64,000 bases of DNA, taken from Poindextera sp963719975 (lineage in GTDB: Bacteria > Pseudomonadota > Alphaproteobacteria > Caulobacterales > Caulobacteraceae). Made by a program: the position numbers and the translations under genes. The notes beneath the pieces were generated by a model. That model saw only the letters and a list, made by a program, of their open reading frames with translations, was not told the origin of the DNA and searched no databases. Location of the stretch: NCBI GenBank assembly GCA_963719975.1, contig CAVRED010000002.1, forward strand, positions 86,834 to 150,833, in the 5' to 3' direction. Within the stretch, counting starts at the first letter, position 1. The number at the start of each line of letters is the position of its first letter. Of the stretch, positions 1 through 8,821 are shown piece after piece.

Positions 1-47
1 GCCTGGCCCCGCCGGTGACGAGCGCGCCGCCGCGCGGGGTCATTACC

Positions 48-128
48 CTAGTCGAACCGGCCGAATTCGTAGCGGTTCAGGACGCCGATCACGACCAGGA
101 AGACGACGATCATCAGGATGGCGAGCAT
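48..128 (-). CDS. 26-residue single-span membrane micro-protein
   Basis: An ATG at 128 opens a 26-codon frame ending in TAG at 48-50. Residues 2-17 are almost all Leu, Ile, Val, Met, Phe or Ala, and the tail reads NRYEFGRFD, so the product looks like one membrane span with a short polar end. An AAGGA ribosome site lies about six bases before the ATG. The gene diverges from fabA with about 120 bp between the two starts. It is below the length cut-off of most gene finders. I do not recognise the family and infer only membrane location. The clean ribosome site and the abrupt change from hydrophobic to polar residues argue for a real gene. Confidence 0.55.
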   Translation of the reverse strand: MLAILMIVVFLVVIGVLNRYEFGRFD

Positions 129-251
129 GGCGGTCCTTCTTGCCGAACGGGACTGGCTTTACCGGCCGGAAACCCGCAACTCAAGTCTTGTCGGGCGCGC
201 GCCTGCCCGCGAGCATCCGTCGCTCGAGCCCAGCAAGGACCACAGACGAAC

Positions 252-824
252 ATGGCCGACCCGCGCGCGTTTCACGACCCCAAGTCCTCCTACACGAAGG
301 ACGATCTGATCCTCTCCAGCCGGGGCGGTTATTTCGGCCCCGGTAATGCGCAACTTCCGGCCCCTCCAATGCTCATGATGGACCGGATCACCGAGCTCAG
401 CTCTGACGGTGGTGAATTCGGCAAGGGCCACATCGTGGCCGAGTTGGATATCAGCCGCTCGCTTTGGTTCTTTGATTGTCACTTTCCCGGCGACCCGGTC
501 ATGCCCGGCTGCCTTGGGCTGGACGCCATGTGGCAGCTTGTCGGTTATTGGTTGGGCTGGTCCGGCTCGCCGGGCAAGGGGCGGGCGGTCGGCGTGGGCG
601 AGGTCAGGTTTCGCGGCGACATAACGCCCGAGACGCGGCTGGTGCGCTACGAGGTGAGCATGCGCCAGGTCAGGCGCGGCAAGCTCGCGATGGGCGTGGC
701 CAACGGCCAGCTGTTCGCCGACCACGTCTGCGTCTATCTCGCCACCGACCTGAGGGTGGCGATGATCACGCCGACCCTCCCAGATGGCGCTGCGCCGCTG
801 CGCGGCGTTTCAAACATGCTCTAG
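252..824 (+). CDS. fabA: FabA, 3-hydroxydecanoyl-ACP dehydratase/isomerase
   Basis: 190 residues, close to the usual FabA length (about 170). FabA dehydrates 3-hydroxyacyl-ACP and isomerises trans-2-decenoyl-ACP to cis-3, the branch point to unsaturated fatty acids in the cytoplasm. The active-site block CHFPGDPVMPG places the catalytic His at 77, and GLDAMWQL gives the catalytic Asp at 91. The reading frame extends upstream of 252, but homology starts with MADPRAFHDPKSSY, so ATG 252 is chosen. FabA is often followed by fabB and fabI in alphaproteobacteria; here a Nudix gene follows after 9 bp, so those partners are elsewhere. The frame is intact. Confidence 0.95.
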   Translation: MADPRAFHDPKSSYTKDDLILSSRGGYFGPGNAQLPAPPMLMMDRITELSSDGGEFGKGHIVAELDISRSLWFFDCHFPGDPVMPGCLGLDAMWQLVGYWLGWSGSPGKGRAVGVGEVRFRGDITPETRLVRYEVSMRQVRRGKLAMGVANGQLFADHVCVYLATDLRVAMITPTLPDGAAPLRGVSNML

Positions 825-833
825 ACTCCATCC

Positions 834-1304
834 ATGTCCTTCCGCTTGCGCTACGAGCGTCTGATCCGCCCGTTCTACCAGGCCTACTCTCGGCGTAAGC
901 GCGGGATGACGCTGGGCGTGCGCGCCCTGGTCCGGGACGGCGAGGGGCGCGTTCTCCTCGTCAGGCACACCTATTCGCGCGGCTGGCACATGCCCGGCGG
1001 CGGTGTCGAGCGCGGCGAGACCGCCGCGCTGGCGATGGAGCGCGAGCTGATGGAGGAGGCCGGGATCCTCGCCACCGCCCCGCTCGAGCTGGTCTCGGTC
1101 CACAGCGCCGAGGCGCACTTCCGCGGCGACCACATCCTCTTGTTCCGCGTTCCTCGGTGGGAGGCGCGCGAGCCGACCCAGACCGGCGAGATCGCCGAGA
1201 TCGCCTGGTTTTCCCCGGACGCCCTGCCGGAGGGGACCACCGCCGGCACCCGCAAACGCATCGCCGAGGCGCTCGGCGGGGCGGCGCCGCACCCGCACTG
1301 GTGA
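834..1304 (+). CDS. Nudix hydrolase
   Basis: 156 residues. A complete Nudix box lies at residues 56-78: GGGVERGE, then seven residues, then RELMEEAGI, matching the GX5EX7REUXEEXGU pattern that binds the catalytic divalent metal. The family cleaves nucleoside diphosphates linked to another group; the substrate cannot be told from sequence. The N-terminal 25 residues are basic and aromatic-rich and could contact membrane or nucleic acid (inference). It starts 9 bp after the fabA stop and may share its transcript. The frame is intact. Confidence 0.9.
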   Translation: MSFRLRYERLIRPFYQAYSRRKRGMTLGVRALVRDGEGRVLLVRHTYSRGWHMPGGGVERGETAALAMERELMEEAGILATAPLELVSVHSAEAHFRGDHILLFRVPRWEAREPTQTGEIAEIAWFSPDALPEGTTAGTRKRIAEALGGAAPHPHW

Positions 1305-1433
1305 GCGCTGGCGCTTTGATTTTACCGAATTCAGCCCTTCCAGAATGAACCGTGATCACTAATATGCGCGGCCAATCGTGGGGGCCCTAAGAGCCCAATG
1401 ACATCGGCGGTGGGACGCCCAAGGAGGACTTGA

Positions 1434-2873
1434 ATGCGCGAGTACATGAAATTCTACATCGATGGGCAGTGGGTCGACCCCGTCACGCCCAAGTCGATGG
1501 ACGTCATCAACCCGGCCACCGAACAAGTCGCCGGCCACATCTCCGCCGGCTCCGCGGCCGATGTCGACAAGGCGGTCAAGGCCGCCCGGAAGGCGTTCGA
1601 GACCTACTCGCGCACGTCGCGCGAAGAGCGCATCGACCTTCTGCAGCGCATCCTGGCCGAATACCAGAAGCGCTTCGGCGACATCGCCCACGCCATCACC
1701 GAGGAAATGGGCGCGCCGGCCAGCCTGTCCCAGCGGGCGCAGGCCGCCATCGGCATCGCCCACCTTTCGACGGGCATCGAGGTGCTGAAGAACTTCAAGT
1801 TCGACGAAGAGCGCGGCACGACCCGCATCGTGAAGGAGCCGATCGGCGTCTGCGGCATGATCACGCCGTGGAACTGGCCGATCAACCAGATCGCCTGCAA
1901 GGTCGTCCCGGCGCTCGCCACCGGCTGCACCATGGTGCTGAAGCCCTCTGAGGAGGCGCCGTTCTCGGCCTACCTCTGGACCGAGGTCATGCACGCCGCC
2001 GGCGTTCCGGCCGGCGTCTACAACATGATCAACGGCACCGGCCCGGAAGTCGGCGCGGCGATCTCCAGCCATCCGGGCATCGACATGGTGTCGTTCACCG
2101 GCTCGACCCGCGCCGGCGTCGAGGTGGCCAAGGCCGCCGCGGCGACGGTCAAGCGCGTCGCCCAGGAGCTGGGCGGCAAGAGCCCGAACATCATCCTCGA
2201 GGACGCCGACTTCAAAGCCGCCGTCGGCGGCGGCGTGCGCTCGGTGATGCAGAACTCCGGCCAGTCCTGCAACGCGCCGACCCGCATGCTGGTCCCGGCC
2301 AAGAAGATGGACGAGGCGATCGTCATCGCCAAGGAAGCCGCCGAAGCGACAACCGTCGGCGACCCGAACGGCAACAGCCAGATCGGCCCGGTGGTCAACA
2401 AGACCCAGTGGGACAAGATCCAGCGGCTGATCAAGGCCGGCATCGCCGAGGGCGCCACCCTCGTCACCGGCGGTCCCGACCGGCCGGAAGGCCTGGACAA
2501 GGGCTACTATGTCAAGCCGACCGTCTTCGCCAACGTCACCAACGACATGACCATCGCCAAGGAAGAGATCTTCGGCCCGGTCGTGTCGATCCTCGGTTAC
2601 GACAGCGTCGACCAGGCCATCAAGATCGGCAACGACACCGAGTACGGGCTCGCGGCCTACATCTCGGGCACGGACCTCGCCAAGGTCCGCGACGTGGCCT
2701 CGCGCCTGCGCGCCGGCCAGGTGTCGATCAACGGCGGCGGCGACATGACCGCCCCGTTCGGCGGCTACAAGATGAGCGGCAACGGGCGCGAGTGGGGCGA
2801 CTACGGCTTCCACGAGTACCTCGAGACCAAAGCCGTCCTCGGCTACGAGCCGCCGAAACAAGCCGCCGAATAG
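1434..2873 (+). CDS. NAD(P)-dependent aldehyde dehydrogenase
   Basis: 479 residues, full length for the ALDH superfamily, which oxidises aldehydes to carboxylic acids. The catalytic Cys is at 279 in NSGQSCN and the general-base Glu at 245 in AQELGGKSPN. The coenzyme site includes ITPWNWP (about 143-149) and FTGSTRAG (221-228). An AAGGAGG ribosome site at 1421-1427 precedes the ATG. The substrate is unknown. The gene stands alone between the Nudix gene and a strong terminator, and the frame is intact. Confidence 0.93.
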   Translation: MREYMKFYIDGQWVDPVTPKSMDVINPATEQVAGHISAGSAADVDKAVKAARKAFETYSRTSREERIDLLQRILAEYQKRFGDIAHAITEEMGAPASLSQRAQAAIGIAHLSTGIEVLKNFKFDEERGTTRIVKEPIGVCGMITPWNWPINQIACKVVPALATGCTMVLKPSEEAPFSAYLWTEVMHAAGVPAGVYNMINGTGPEVGAAISSHPGIDMVSFTGSTRAGVEVAKAAAATVKRVAQELGGKSPNIILEDADFKAAVGGGVRSVMQNSGQSCNAPTRMLVPAKKMDEAIVIAKEAAEATTVGDPNGNSQIGPVVNKTQWDKIQRLIKAGIAEGATLVTGGPDRPEGLDKGYYVKPTVFANVTNDMTIAKEEIFGPVVSILGYDSVDQAIKIGNDTEYGLAAYISGTDLAKVRDVASRLRAGQVSINGGGDMTAPFGGYKMSGNGREWGDYGFHEYLETKAVLGYEPPKQAAE

Positions 2874-2895
2874 CGACCGCGCTTTGAAGCATTGA

Positions 2896-2935
2896 GGGCC
2901 GCCTGCACCCCCGGTGCAGGCGGCCCTTTCGTTTT
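2896..2935 (+). terminator. Rho-independent terminator after the aldehyde dehydrogenase
   Basis: A perfect 14-bp stem pairs 2896-2909 (GGGCCGCCTGCACC) with 2913-2926 around a CCC loop, followed by TTTCGTTTTC. It begins 22 bases after the stop codon. The stem, short loop and T-rich tail together make a textbook intrinsic terminator. Confidence 0.92.
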
Positions 2936-2989
2936 CAACGAGGTAGAGGCTGGCCGCTGGCGCAGCGCCTGCTGCGCCGTCCGATTTGA

Positions 2990-3080
2990 CCACCAAGCAC
3001 GCCAAGCACACGAAGAGGCCGTGGCTGTCCGCTGCGCCGCGGCCATCCCAGAACCTTTGTGTGCTCGGTGTGCTTGGTGG
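2990..3080. repeat. Large imperfect palindrome of the CACCAAG type between convergent genes
   Basis: The left arm 2990-3015 (CCACCAAGCACGCCAAGCAC plus ACGAAG) matches the reverse complement of 3055-3080 at 22 of 26 positions, with a 39-base spacer. Both strands encode the peptide theme TTKH.(K/E)HTK, which marks a dispersed intergenic repeat I have seen in many bacterial phyla. It lies between the aldehyde dehydrogenase terminator and the nhaA stop. In RNA it would fold into a long hairpin from either direction. Confidence 0.7.
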
Positions 3081-3092
3081 TGACCTTCTGGG

Positions 3093-4271
3093 CTACGGAA
3101 CGGGGCTCGCTCTCCTCAGGCGGGCGGCCAGCGCCAGGACGCCCATGCCGGCGAGCGCCGAGGCGACCGAGCCCACGACAACGCCCAGGGTCATCTGGCT
3201 GCGCGCGAGCTCGCCCCCGCCGACGAACGCCAGCGTCCCGATGAAGAGGCTGATCGTGAACCCCACGCCGCACAGCAATGCGATGCCATAGAGCTCCAGC
3301 CAGCCTGCGCCGGTAGGGCGCCGCGCCAGGCCAAGGCGTACGAGCACAAAGACGGCGAGCAGGATCCCGGCCTGCTTGCCGAGAAAGAGCCCCGCCGCCA
3401 CGCCCATCGGCGCCGGCGCCAGCACGTCGCGCAGCCTCAGGCCCTCGAACGAGATCCCCGCCGCCGTGAAGGCGAACAGCGGCAGGATGGCGAAGGCGAC
3501 GTAGGGGTGCAGGCTCTGCATGAAGTGCTGCAGCACCCCCTCCTGGCCCGGCCGCCTGGGGCCGATCGGCACGGTGAAGGCGGCCGCCACGCCGGCCAGC
3601 GAGGTCGAGATCCCCGACTTCAGTGCGAACGCCGCCAGCATGACGAACCCGACAGCGCGGAACAGGAACGGCGCGTCGCGCCATTCGGAGAGCCCGATCA
3701 GCCCCAGCAGCGCCGCCCCGCCGGCGGCCAGCGCCCAGAAATGGATGTGGCCGGTGTAGAGGAAGGCGATCAGGAGGATCGCGCCGAGGTCGTCGGCGAT
3801 GGCGACCGTCAGCAGGAAGACCCGCAAGGTCTCCGGCAGCCCGCGCGCGACCAGCGCCAGCGCCGCCAGCGCAAAGGCCGCGTCGGTCGCCGTCGGGATC
3901 GGCCAGCGCGGCCGGCGCGCCGCCGGGGCTCGAAAGGTTGATGGCGAGATAGACCAGCGCCGGCGCCGCCATCCCGCCGACCGCCGCGCCGATCGGCAGC
4001 AAGAGCTTGCGCGGGCTGGAGAATTCGCCCTTGAGCAGCTCCTGCTTGATCTCCATCCCGACCACGAAGAAGAAGATGCTCATCAGCCCCTGGCCGACCC
4101 AGTCGCGCACCGACAGCGTCTCGACGTAGGGGCCGACCGCGACCGTGAACGGCGCGCCGATCAGGTCGAAGTAGTCGCTGGCGAACGGCGAATTGGCCAG
4201 GACGAGCGCCGCCGCCGCCGATGCGGCCAGCGCCGCCCCCCGCCGGCCTCCGTGCGCAGGAACTCCAGCAT
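3093..4271 (-). CDS. nhaA: NhaA, Na+/H+ antiporter (two frameshifts)
   Basis: NhaA exchanges sodium for protons across the inner membrane. The start is taken at ATG 4271 because MLEFLRTEAGG is the family N terminus; the frame then breaks in a six-G run near 4236. The next part (ALVLANSPF, VGMEIKQELL, MAAPALVYLAIN) is typical NhaA. A second one-base break near 3908 joins it to WPIPTATDAAFAL and LLTVAIADDLGAI, which carries the two transport aspartates, then VGFTISLFIGTLAF to the stop at 3093. All sections are conserved, so sequencing error is more likely than decay. About a dozen membrane helices are expected. Confidence 0.88.
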
Positions 4272-4490
4272 CGGGCGCGGGGCCAATGGCGTCTCCTGGC
4301 GGCGGCTCTCCGAGCGACAATACCGCCCGCGTAAGCGCGGAGTTAGCCCTTTTACCGCAGAGCTCGCAGCGAACGCGCGAAGACGCCGACCCTCTCCCTC
4401 TACGCCGCGACTGCGCTCGGCGGCTCTATCCGCCGCGGCGAGTGCGACAAACGCTTGCCGCCGGTGCGCGCGCGGCCCATGTCACCGGCG

Positions 4491-5926
4491 ATGCCGGTCT
4501 CCAAGCTCTACATCGCCGATCCGCGCTTCCCCGCCCTCGGCGGCGACTTCGCCGACCCGGTCGCGCCGGCCGATTTCCCCGACCCCATCCTGCGCTACCG
4601 CAACCAGCGCGCCGCGGCCACCGTCGGTCTCGACGGCCTGACCGACGCCGAGTGGATCGCCCACTTCGGCCGCTTCGAGCCCTTGCCGGGCAACGTCCCG
4701 ACCCCGCTCGCCATGCGCTACCACGGCCACCAGTTCCGCGTTTACAACCCCGACCTCGGCGACGGGCGCGGCTTTCTGTTCGCCCAGCTGCGCGAGGCGA
4801 AAACCGGCCGCCTGCTCGACCTCGCCACCAAGGGCTCCGGCCAGACGCCCTGGTCGCGCACGGCCGACGGGCGCCTGACGCTCAAGGGCGGCGTGCGCGA
4901 GGTGCTGGCCACCGCCATGCTCGAGGCGCTGGGCGTGCCCACCTCGCGCTCCTTCTCGCTGATCGAGACCGGCGAGGCGCTCGAGCGCGCAGGACGAGCC
5001 CAGCCCCACCCGCGCGGCGGTGCTGACCCGCCTCTCCCACAGCCACATCCGCTTCGGCAGCTTCCAGCGCCACGCCTATCACGAGCACGCCGACAACATC
5101 CGCACGCCTGCTCGACCACGTGATCGACCTCTACTACCCGGAGCTCGGCAACACGGCGCCCGAGGCGCGCGCCGGCGCCCTCCTGGCCAAGGTCGCCGCC
5201 GCGGCCGCGCACCTCACCGCCCGCTGGATGACCGCCGGCTTCGTGCACGGTGTTCTGAACACGGACAATATGAACATCACCGGCGAGAGCTTCGACTACG
5301 GGCCCTACCGCTTCCTGCCGCGCAACGACCCCAACTTCGTCGCCGCCTACTTCGACCAGACCGGCCTCTACAGCTTCGGCCGCCAGCCCGAGGCGGTGTT
5401 CTGGAACCTGCAACAGCTGGCCGGCGCCCTGACGCTGGTCAGCGAGACCGAGCCCCTGGTCGAGGCTCTGAACGGCTTCTCCCCCGCCTACCGCGACGAG
5501 CTCCGGGCCGCCATGCTGCATGCGCCTTGGCCTCGCCAGCCGCGACGCCGACGCCGACGTCGAGCTCGTCAACCTCGCCTTCCGCACCCTCGCCGAAGGC
5601 GGCCCGGACCTCCGCTGGGAGCCCTTCTTCTTCGACTGGTTCTGCGGCGCCGCCTCCGAACCCCGCGCCATGGCCGGCCCCCGCGCCGGCCCACTACGCC
5701 GGCGAGCACGCGACCGCCTTCCGCGCCAGGCTCGCCGACTTCGAGCCCGATCGGCCCGGAGCGACTGCAGAACCCCTACTTCGCGCGGGCCGAGCCGGAG
5801 GAGCTGCTCATCGACGAGATCGAGGCGCTCTGGGCGGCGATCGCCGAGCGGGACGACTGGGGGCCGTTTAGCGCGAAGCTGGAGGCGATCGAGGCGGCGC
5901 GGGTGGGGTGGGGGCTCGGAGCTTAG
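4491..5926 (+). CDS. selO: SelO, protein adenylyltransferase (several frameshifts)
   Basis: SelO is a pseudokinase-fold enzyme that transfers AMP from ATP to Ser, Thr or Tyr of target proteins, and is linked to redox stress in other bacteria. From ATG 4491 the conserved blocks are, in order: LRYRNQRAA, MRYHGHQF, GSGQTPWSR, GGVREVLATAMLEALGVPT, LSHSHIRFGSFQ, FVHGVLNTDNM, TGESFDYGPY, and NPYFARAEPEE near the end. NTDNM and FDYGP hold the metal-binding Asn and Asp. At least five one-base breaks (near 4990, 5100, 5515, 5690 and 5755) split these blocks between frames, yet every block remains, favouring sequencing error. The 3' 59 bases overlap the antisense toxin-like gene. Confidence 0.88.
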
Positions 5927-7478
5927 GCCGGGCGTTGGGCGCACCTACCGCCTCGACTGGCCCAGTCCGCCGCGGAATCCGAGGGACTTCCTCGTCCGGC
6001 GCCAGATCAGGGAACTGTGCTCTCTCCGCCGCTGCCCGATCGGCGAGTTGACCTGCTTGCCACCGCGACAGGCCAGCGCCTTGGAGCGCCGTGCGGAGCG
6101 CCGCATCATATTCTGCGTTCGTCGGTTTCGTCGTGCTCGCGGCTCCGCCCGTGCGATATTGCTGCCAGAAGTCCTCGAGGCTCGCGTGGAAGTCATAGTG
6201 CGGCGTTCCTACGCCTGAGAAGGCGTTGCCGCGGAGTCCAACAGCCAGCCCGTCATCTCTGGGGATGTGCGCTCCGTATGCGGCGACCTGATTGAGGTGG
6301 TGAGCCTGCTGGCCGCTTCCCCGAAGTTGACGGGTCAAGTCAGCATATTGTCCGATGGGGAGTTCATTCGCGACGTCGGCGTCTTCGGCCGCCTCAGCTC
6401 CACCAACCGCCAAAGCAGGCAGGTTGGCGATCGAATCCCCGATGAAGTCGCGGAGGGACCGCCTTCCCGGATGCTCTGGGTCGTCCGGGAGGAGCGGCCG
6501 GAGCAGCCCGCCGACAAAGTGGCCGGCCGGTTCCGTGAGGAGGGCGAGAGAACTGAGACTGTGGTTGACGCCGAGCGGGTCGAGTCCGCTTTGGACGGCC
6601 TGCTGGATCGTGCTCGGATAGAAGATTTCATCGTGTCGGGCCTTGGCCTCGCGGAAGCCTCGGTCCCCATCGCGCAATGCCGCCGTCCAATAGGGCAGCG
6701 GGGGCGGCGGAGGGCCGATCAGCGGCGCCCAGGGCGGAGCGCCTTGAGCGCCGCTCAAGCCAAGGGACATGAGGGGAGAAAAACTCGCGACCTGCGCGGA
6801 TGGGCGAAAGCGAGGAGTCGTCGTCGGCGCTGGGTCGAACGGGTCCAGTCCTGCTTGACCGGCCGCCGCTGCTCGAGACCCGATCGCAAGGCGCCCACCG
6901 CCGCCGCGGTCGAACTCCGCTCGTCTTCGCCGGTCGGGGTCGGCGACGAGGTCAATAGGCGAGGACGTGTCGCTCGTTGCGACCGGCATCACCACGTTGG
7001 CGTCCGTGGCGGTGGTGGCCGCGGGCGGCGGAGACAGGTCGACGGACGGGTCGCTGGGTTGATCGCTCGCCGCGCCTTGCGCCGAAAGCTGCGGTGCGAC
7101 GACGGGGGTCAGGCCCGTCAAGTCGGGCGGGGTGATGCCCGCGACGGGGCGCGAGCCCAACGCGACGCCGATTGGCGGCGGTGCTCCAAGGCTCGGGACA
7201 GCGCTGCCGGCCGCCCGGTCCCCCGTGTCGCCGGGAGCGAACGCTCCACCCGCGGCCAGCATCCGGCCGAGCCGCGAGTAGTTGTCGAGACCGAGCGCGT
7301 TAACGACGCTCCAGTCGTCGGGGCCAACCGAGATGGGGTAGCCGTCGGAGTCGAAGAGGACGGACGCGCCCTGCTGCGCAGGCGGGCCGTCGAGCCCTAG
7401 GTTGCCGAGGCTGCTCGGGGCAGCATACCAAGGTCCGCCCGGATCAGGTCGGAACGTGGAACCGGAGCTGAACGCCAT
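5868..7478 (-). CDS. Proline-rich protein with a histidine-rich nuclease-toxin-like C terminus
   Basis: 536 residues from ATG 7478. Residues 1 to about 300 are Pro/Ala/Gly-rich and low complexity, with no membrane span I can see. Around 385-450 lies a compact domain with QQAHHLNQ, IPRDDGLAVGL, GNAFSGVGTPHYDFHASLEDFW and then TNAEYDAAL. The HH pair (about 392-393), the IP..G segment and the downstream HY..H resemble the HNH/Endo VII-type toxins (AHH/LHH groups) at the C termini of polymorphic toxins. I infer nuclease activity; it is not shown. There is no immunity gene downstream on this strand because selO is convergent and overlaps by 59 bp. Less GC-biased stretches than its neighbours hint at transfer. 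Confidence 0.6.
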   Translation of the reverse strand: MAFSSGSTFRPDPGGPWYAAPSSLGNLGLDGPPAQQGASVLFDSDGYPISVGPDDWSVVNALGLDNYSRLGRMLAAGGAFAPGDTGDRAAGSAVPSLGAPPPIGVALGSRPVAGITPPDLTGLTPVVAPQLSAQGAASDQPSDPSVDLSPPPAATTATDANVVMPVATSDTSSPIDLVADPDRRRRAEFDRGGGGRLAIGSRAAAAGQAGLDPFDPAPTTTPRFRPSAQVASFSPLMSLGLSGAQGAPPWAPLIGPPPPPLPYWTAALRDGDRGFREAKARHDEIFYPSTIQQAVQSGLDPLGVNHSLSSLALLTEPAGHFVGGLLRPLLPDDPEHPGRRSLRDFIGDSIANLPALAVGGAEAAEDADVANELPIGQYADLTRQLRGSGQQAHHLNQVAAYGAHIPRDDGLAVGLRGNAFSGVGTPHYDFHASLEDFWQQYRTGGAASTTKPTNAEYDAALRTALQGAGLSRWQAGQLADRAAAERAQFPDLAPDEEVPRIPRRTGPVEAVGAPNARPKLRAPTPPAPPRSPPASR

Positions 7479-7675
7479 CCGCCGCCTCTCGCGTGCACGG
7501 CGCGGCAACGGCGCCTGTCGCGAGCAAGGCTAAGGTCGGTCAGACACCCCTCAGGGATCGGCTGATGCACCTGCCCACACTCGGCACATCCCCGAGCGCA
7601 GCCAGGCGGCGTGGCGCGTCGGGACTAGCGAGCGGCTTTCACGATTTGGGCTTTACGCGGGAAGCGGGGTGAGCC

Positions 7676-8656
7676 TCACCCGCAGTTCAAGTAGCTCGAG
7701 AACACCCAGCCGGACTTGGCGCCCGGCTCCTCGGGCTCGATCAGGGCCCAGGCCTGGCCGTTCACCGTCTGGCGCTGGAGGACCTGGACGGAGACGCCGT
7801 TCGTGACGGCGCCCAGGATCCAGCCGTTCGGGGAGCTGCGGATGTTCAGCGGAGTCGGCGTCGGGTCGGCGACGATGCAGGTTCCGGCCGCCGGGGACGC
7901 TCGTTGGCGTCGAGATCGTGGAGGCCGCGGCGGGCTGCTGCGCGACGATCGCGGAAGCTGCGGACGCTGGAGCGGCTGGCGCTGGAGCGGGGGCGGCCGC
8001 CGCGGCCGACGACGGCGGCGCGGGCGCTGCGCTCTGGCTCGCCGTGGCGACCTGGGCGTGATGGGTCAGGGCGAACCAGACCACCGCCGCCACGATCACC
8101 GCGCCCAGCACGATCGCGCCGGCGACCAGGCCCATGCCGCCTCCGGGCCGGGCCGACGCGGTCGGCGGGTCACGACCGGCGCGACGACCGGCGCCGCGGT
8201 CGGCGGCGGCGCGGCCGGCGCTGGCGCGGGCTCGGCGGCGTGGCTCGCGACATCGTGGCTCAGCAGCGCCTTCACCTGGTCGGCCAGCACCTTCAGGTGC
8301 CGCTCCAGCGGCGGGGTGAAGGCGTCCAGCCAGTGCGGGGCGGAGAGGAAGTATTCCAGCGCCTGCCGGGGCACGACGTCCTCGATGCGGAACTGCACGA
8401 TGCGGATGTCGCGGTTCACCGCCCGCTCGACCTCGCGCTCGATCTGCGGCGAGGCGTTGGCGCTGGACGAAAAGACGATGATCATCACCTTGGCGCCGTT
8501 GATCGCTTCGATGATCGCCTCGCCATAGCTTAAGCCGGCCAGCACGTCGCGCGGCGCGATCCAACAGCGGATGCCCTGGGACTCCAGCACCGAACAGACC
8601 GCGTCGGCGACCGGCTTGTCCTTCGACGAGTGGCAGATGAAGACGTCGTGCGCCAT
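7676..8656 (-). CDS. TIR domain - membrane span - SH3 protein (two frameshifts)
   Basis: From ATG 8656, residues 1 to about 145 form a TIR domain: HDVFICHSSKD, CWIAPRDV, IVFSSSANASPQIEREVERAV and ALEYFLSAPHWLDA. The Glu-rich QIEREVE segment is where the NADase glutamate is expected. An Ala/Pro linker follows, then a membrane segment (GAIVLGAVIVAAVVWFAL), another Ala/Pro linker, and a C-terminal SH3b domain (TPLNIRSSPNGW to SGWVFSSYLNCG) ending at 7676. Breaks lie near 8130 and 7895. TIR proteins of this type signal or degrade NAD; SH3b usually binds cell wall or peptides. I infer an envelope-facing sensor joined to a cytoplasmic TIR effector. Function in this organism is unknown. Confidence 0.75.
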
Positions 8657-8821
8657 GGCGGGCGGACCGTAGCCACGCCCCTTGGGGCTGGCAAATCGGC
8701 GAAGGTCCTCCCCCGTTGGGGGGTCGCTGACAAACACGGTGCGGCCGCCGCCCGACGCGCTAGTCGAGCTTGCCGTTTGTGGTCTTGCAGGCTTTGGCGA
8801 CCCGGACTTGAACCTCGAAAA

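Noticed and set aside
1355..1420. TAATAT box before the aldehyde dehydrogenase
   Set aside because: A TAATAT at about 1361 looks like a -10, but the -35 17 bases upstream (CTTCCA) is poor; not listed as a promoter.
8710..8723. CCCCC-GTT-GGGGG hairpin upstream of the TIR start
   Set aside because: Five-base stem, no T tract and inside the expected 5' region; too weak to call a terminator or repeat.
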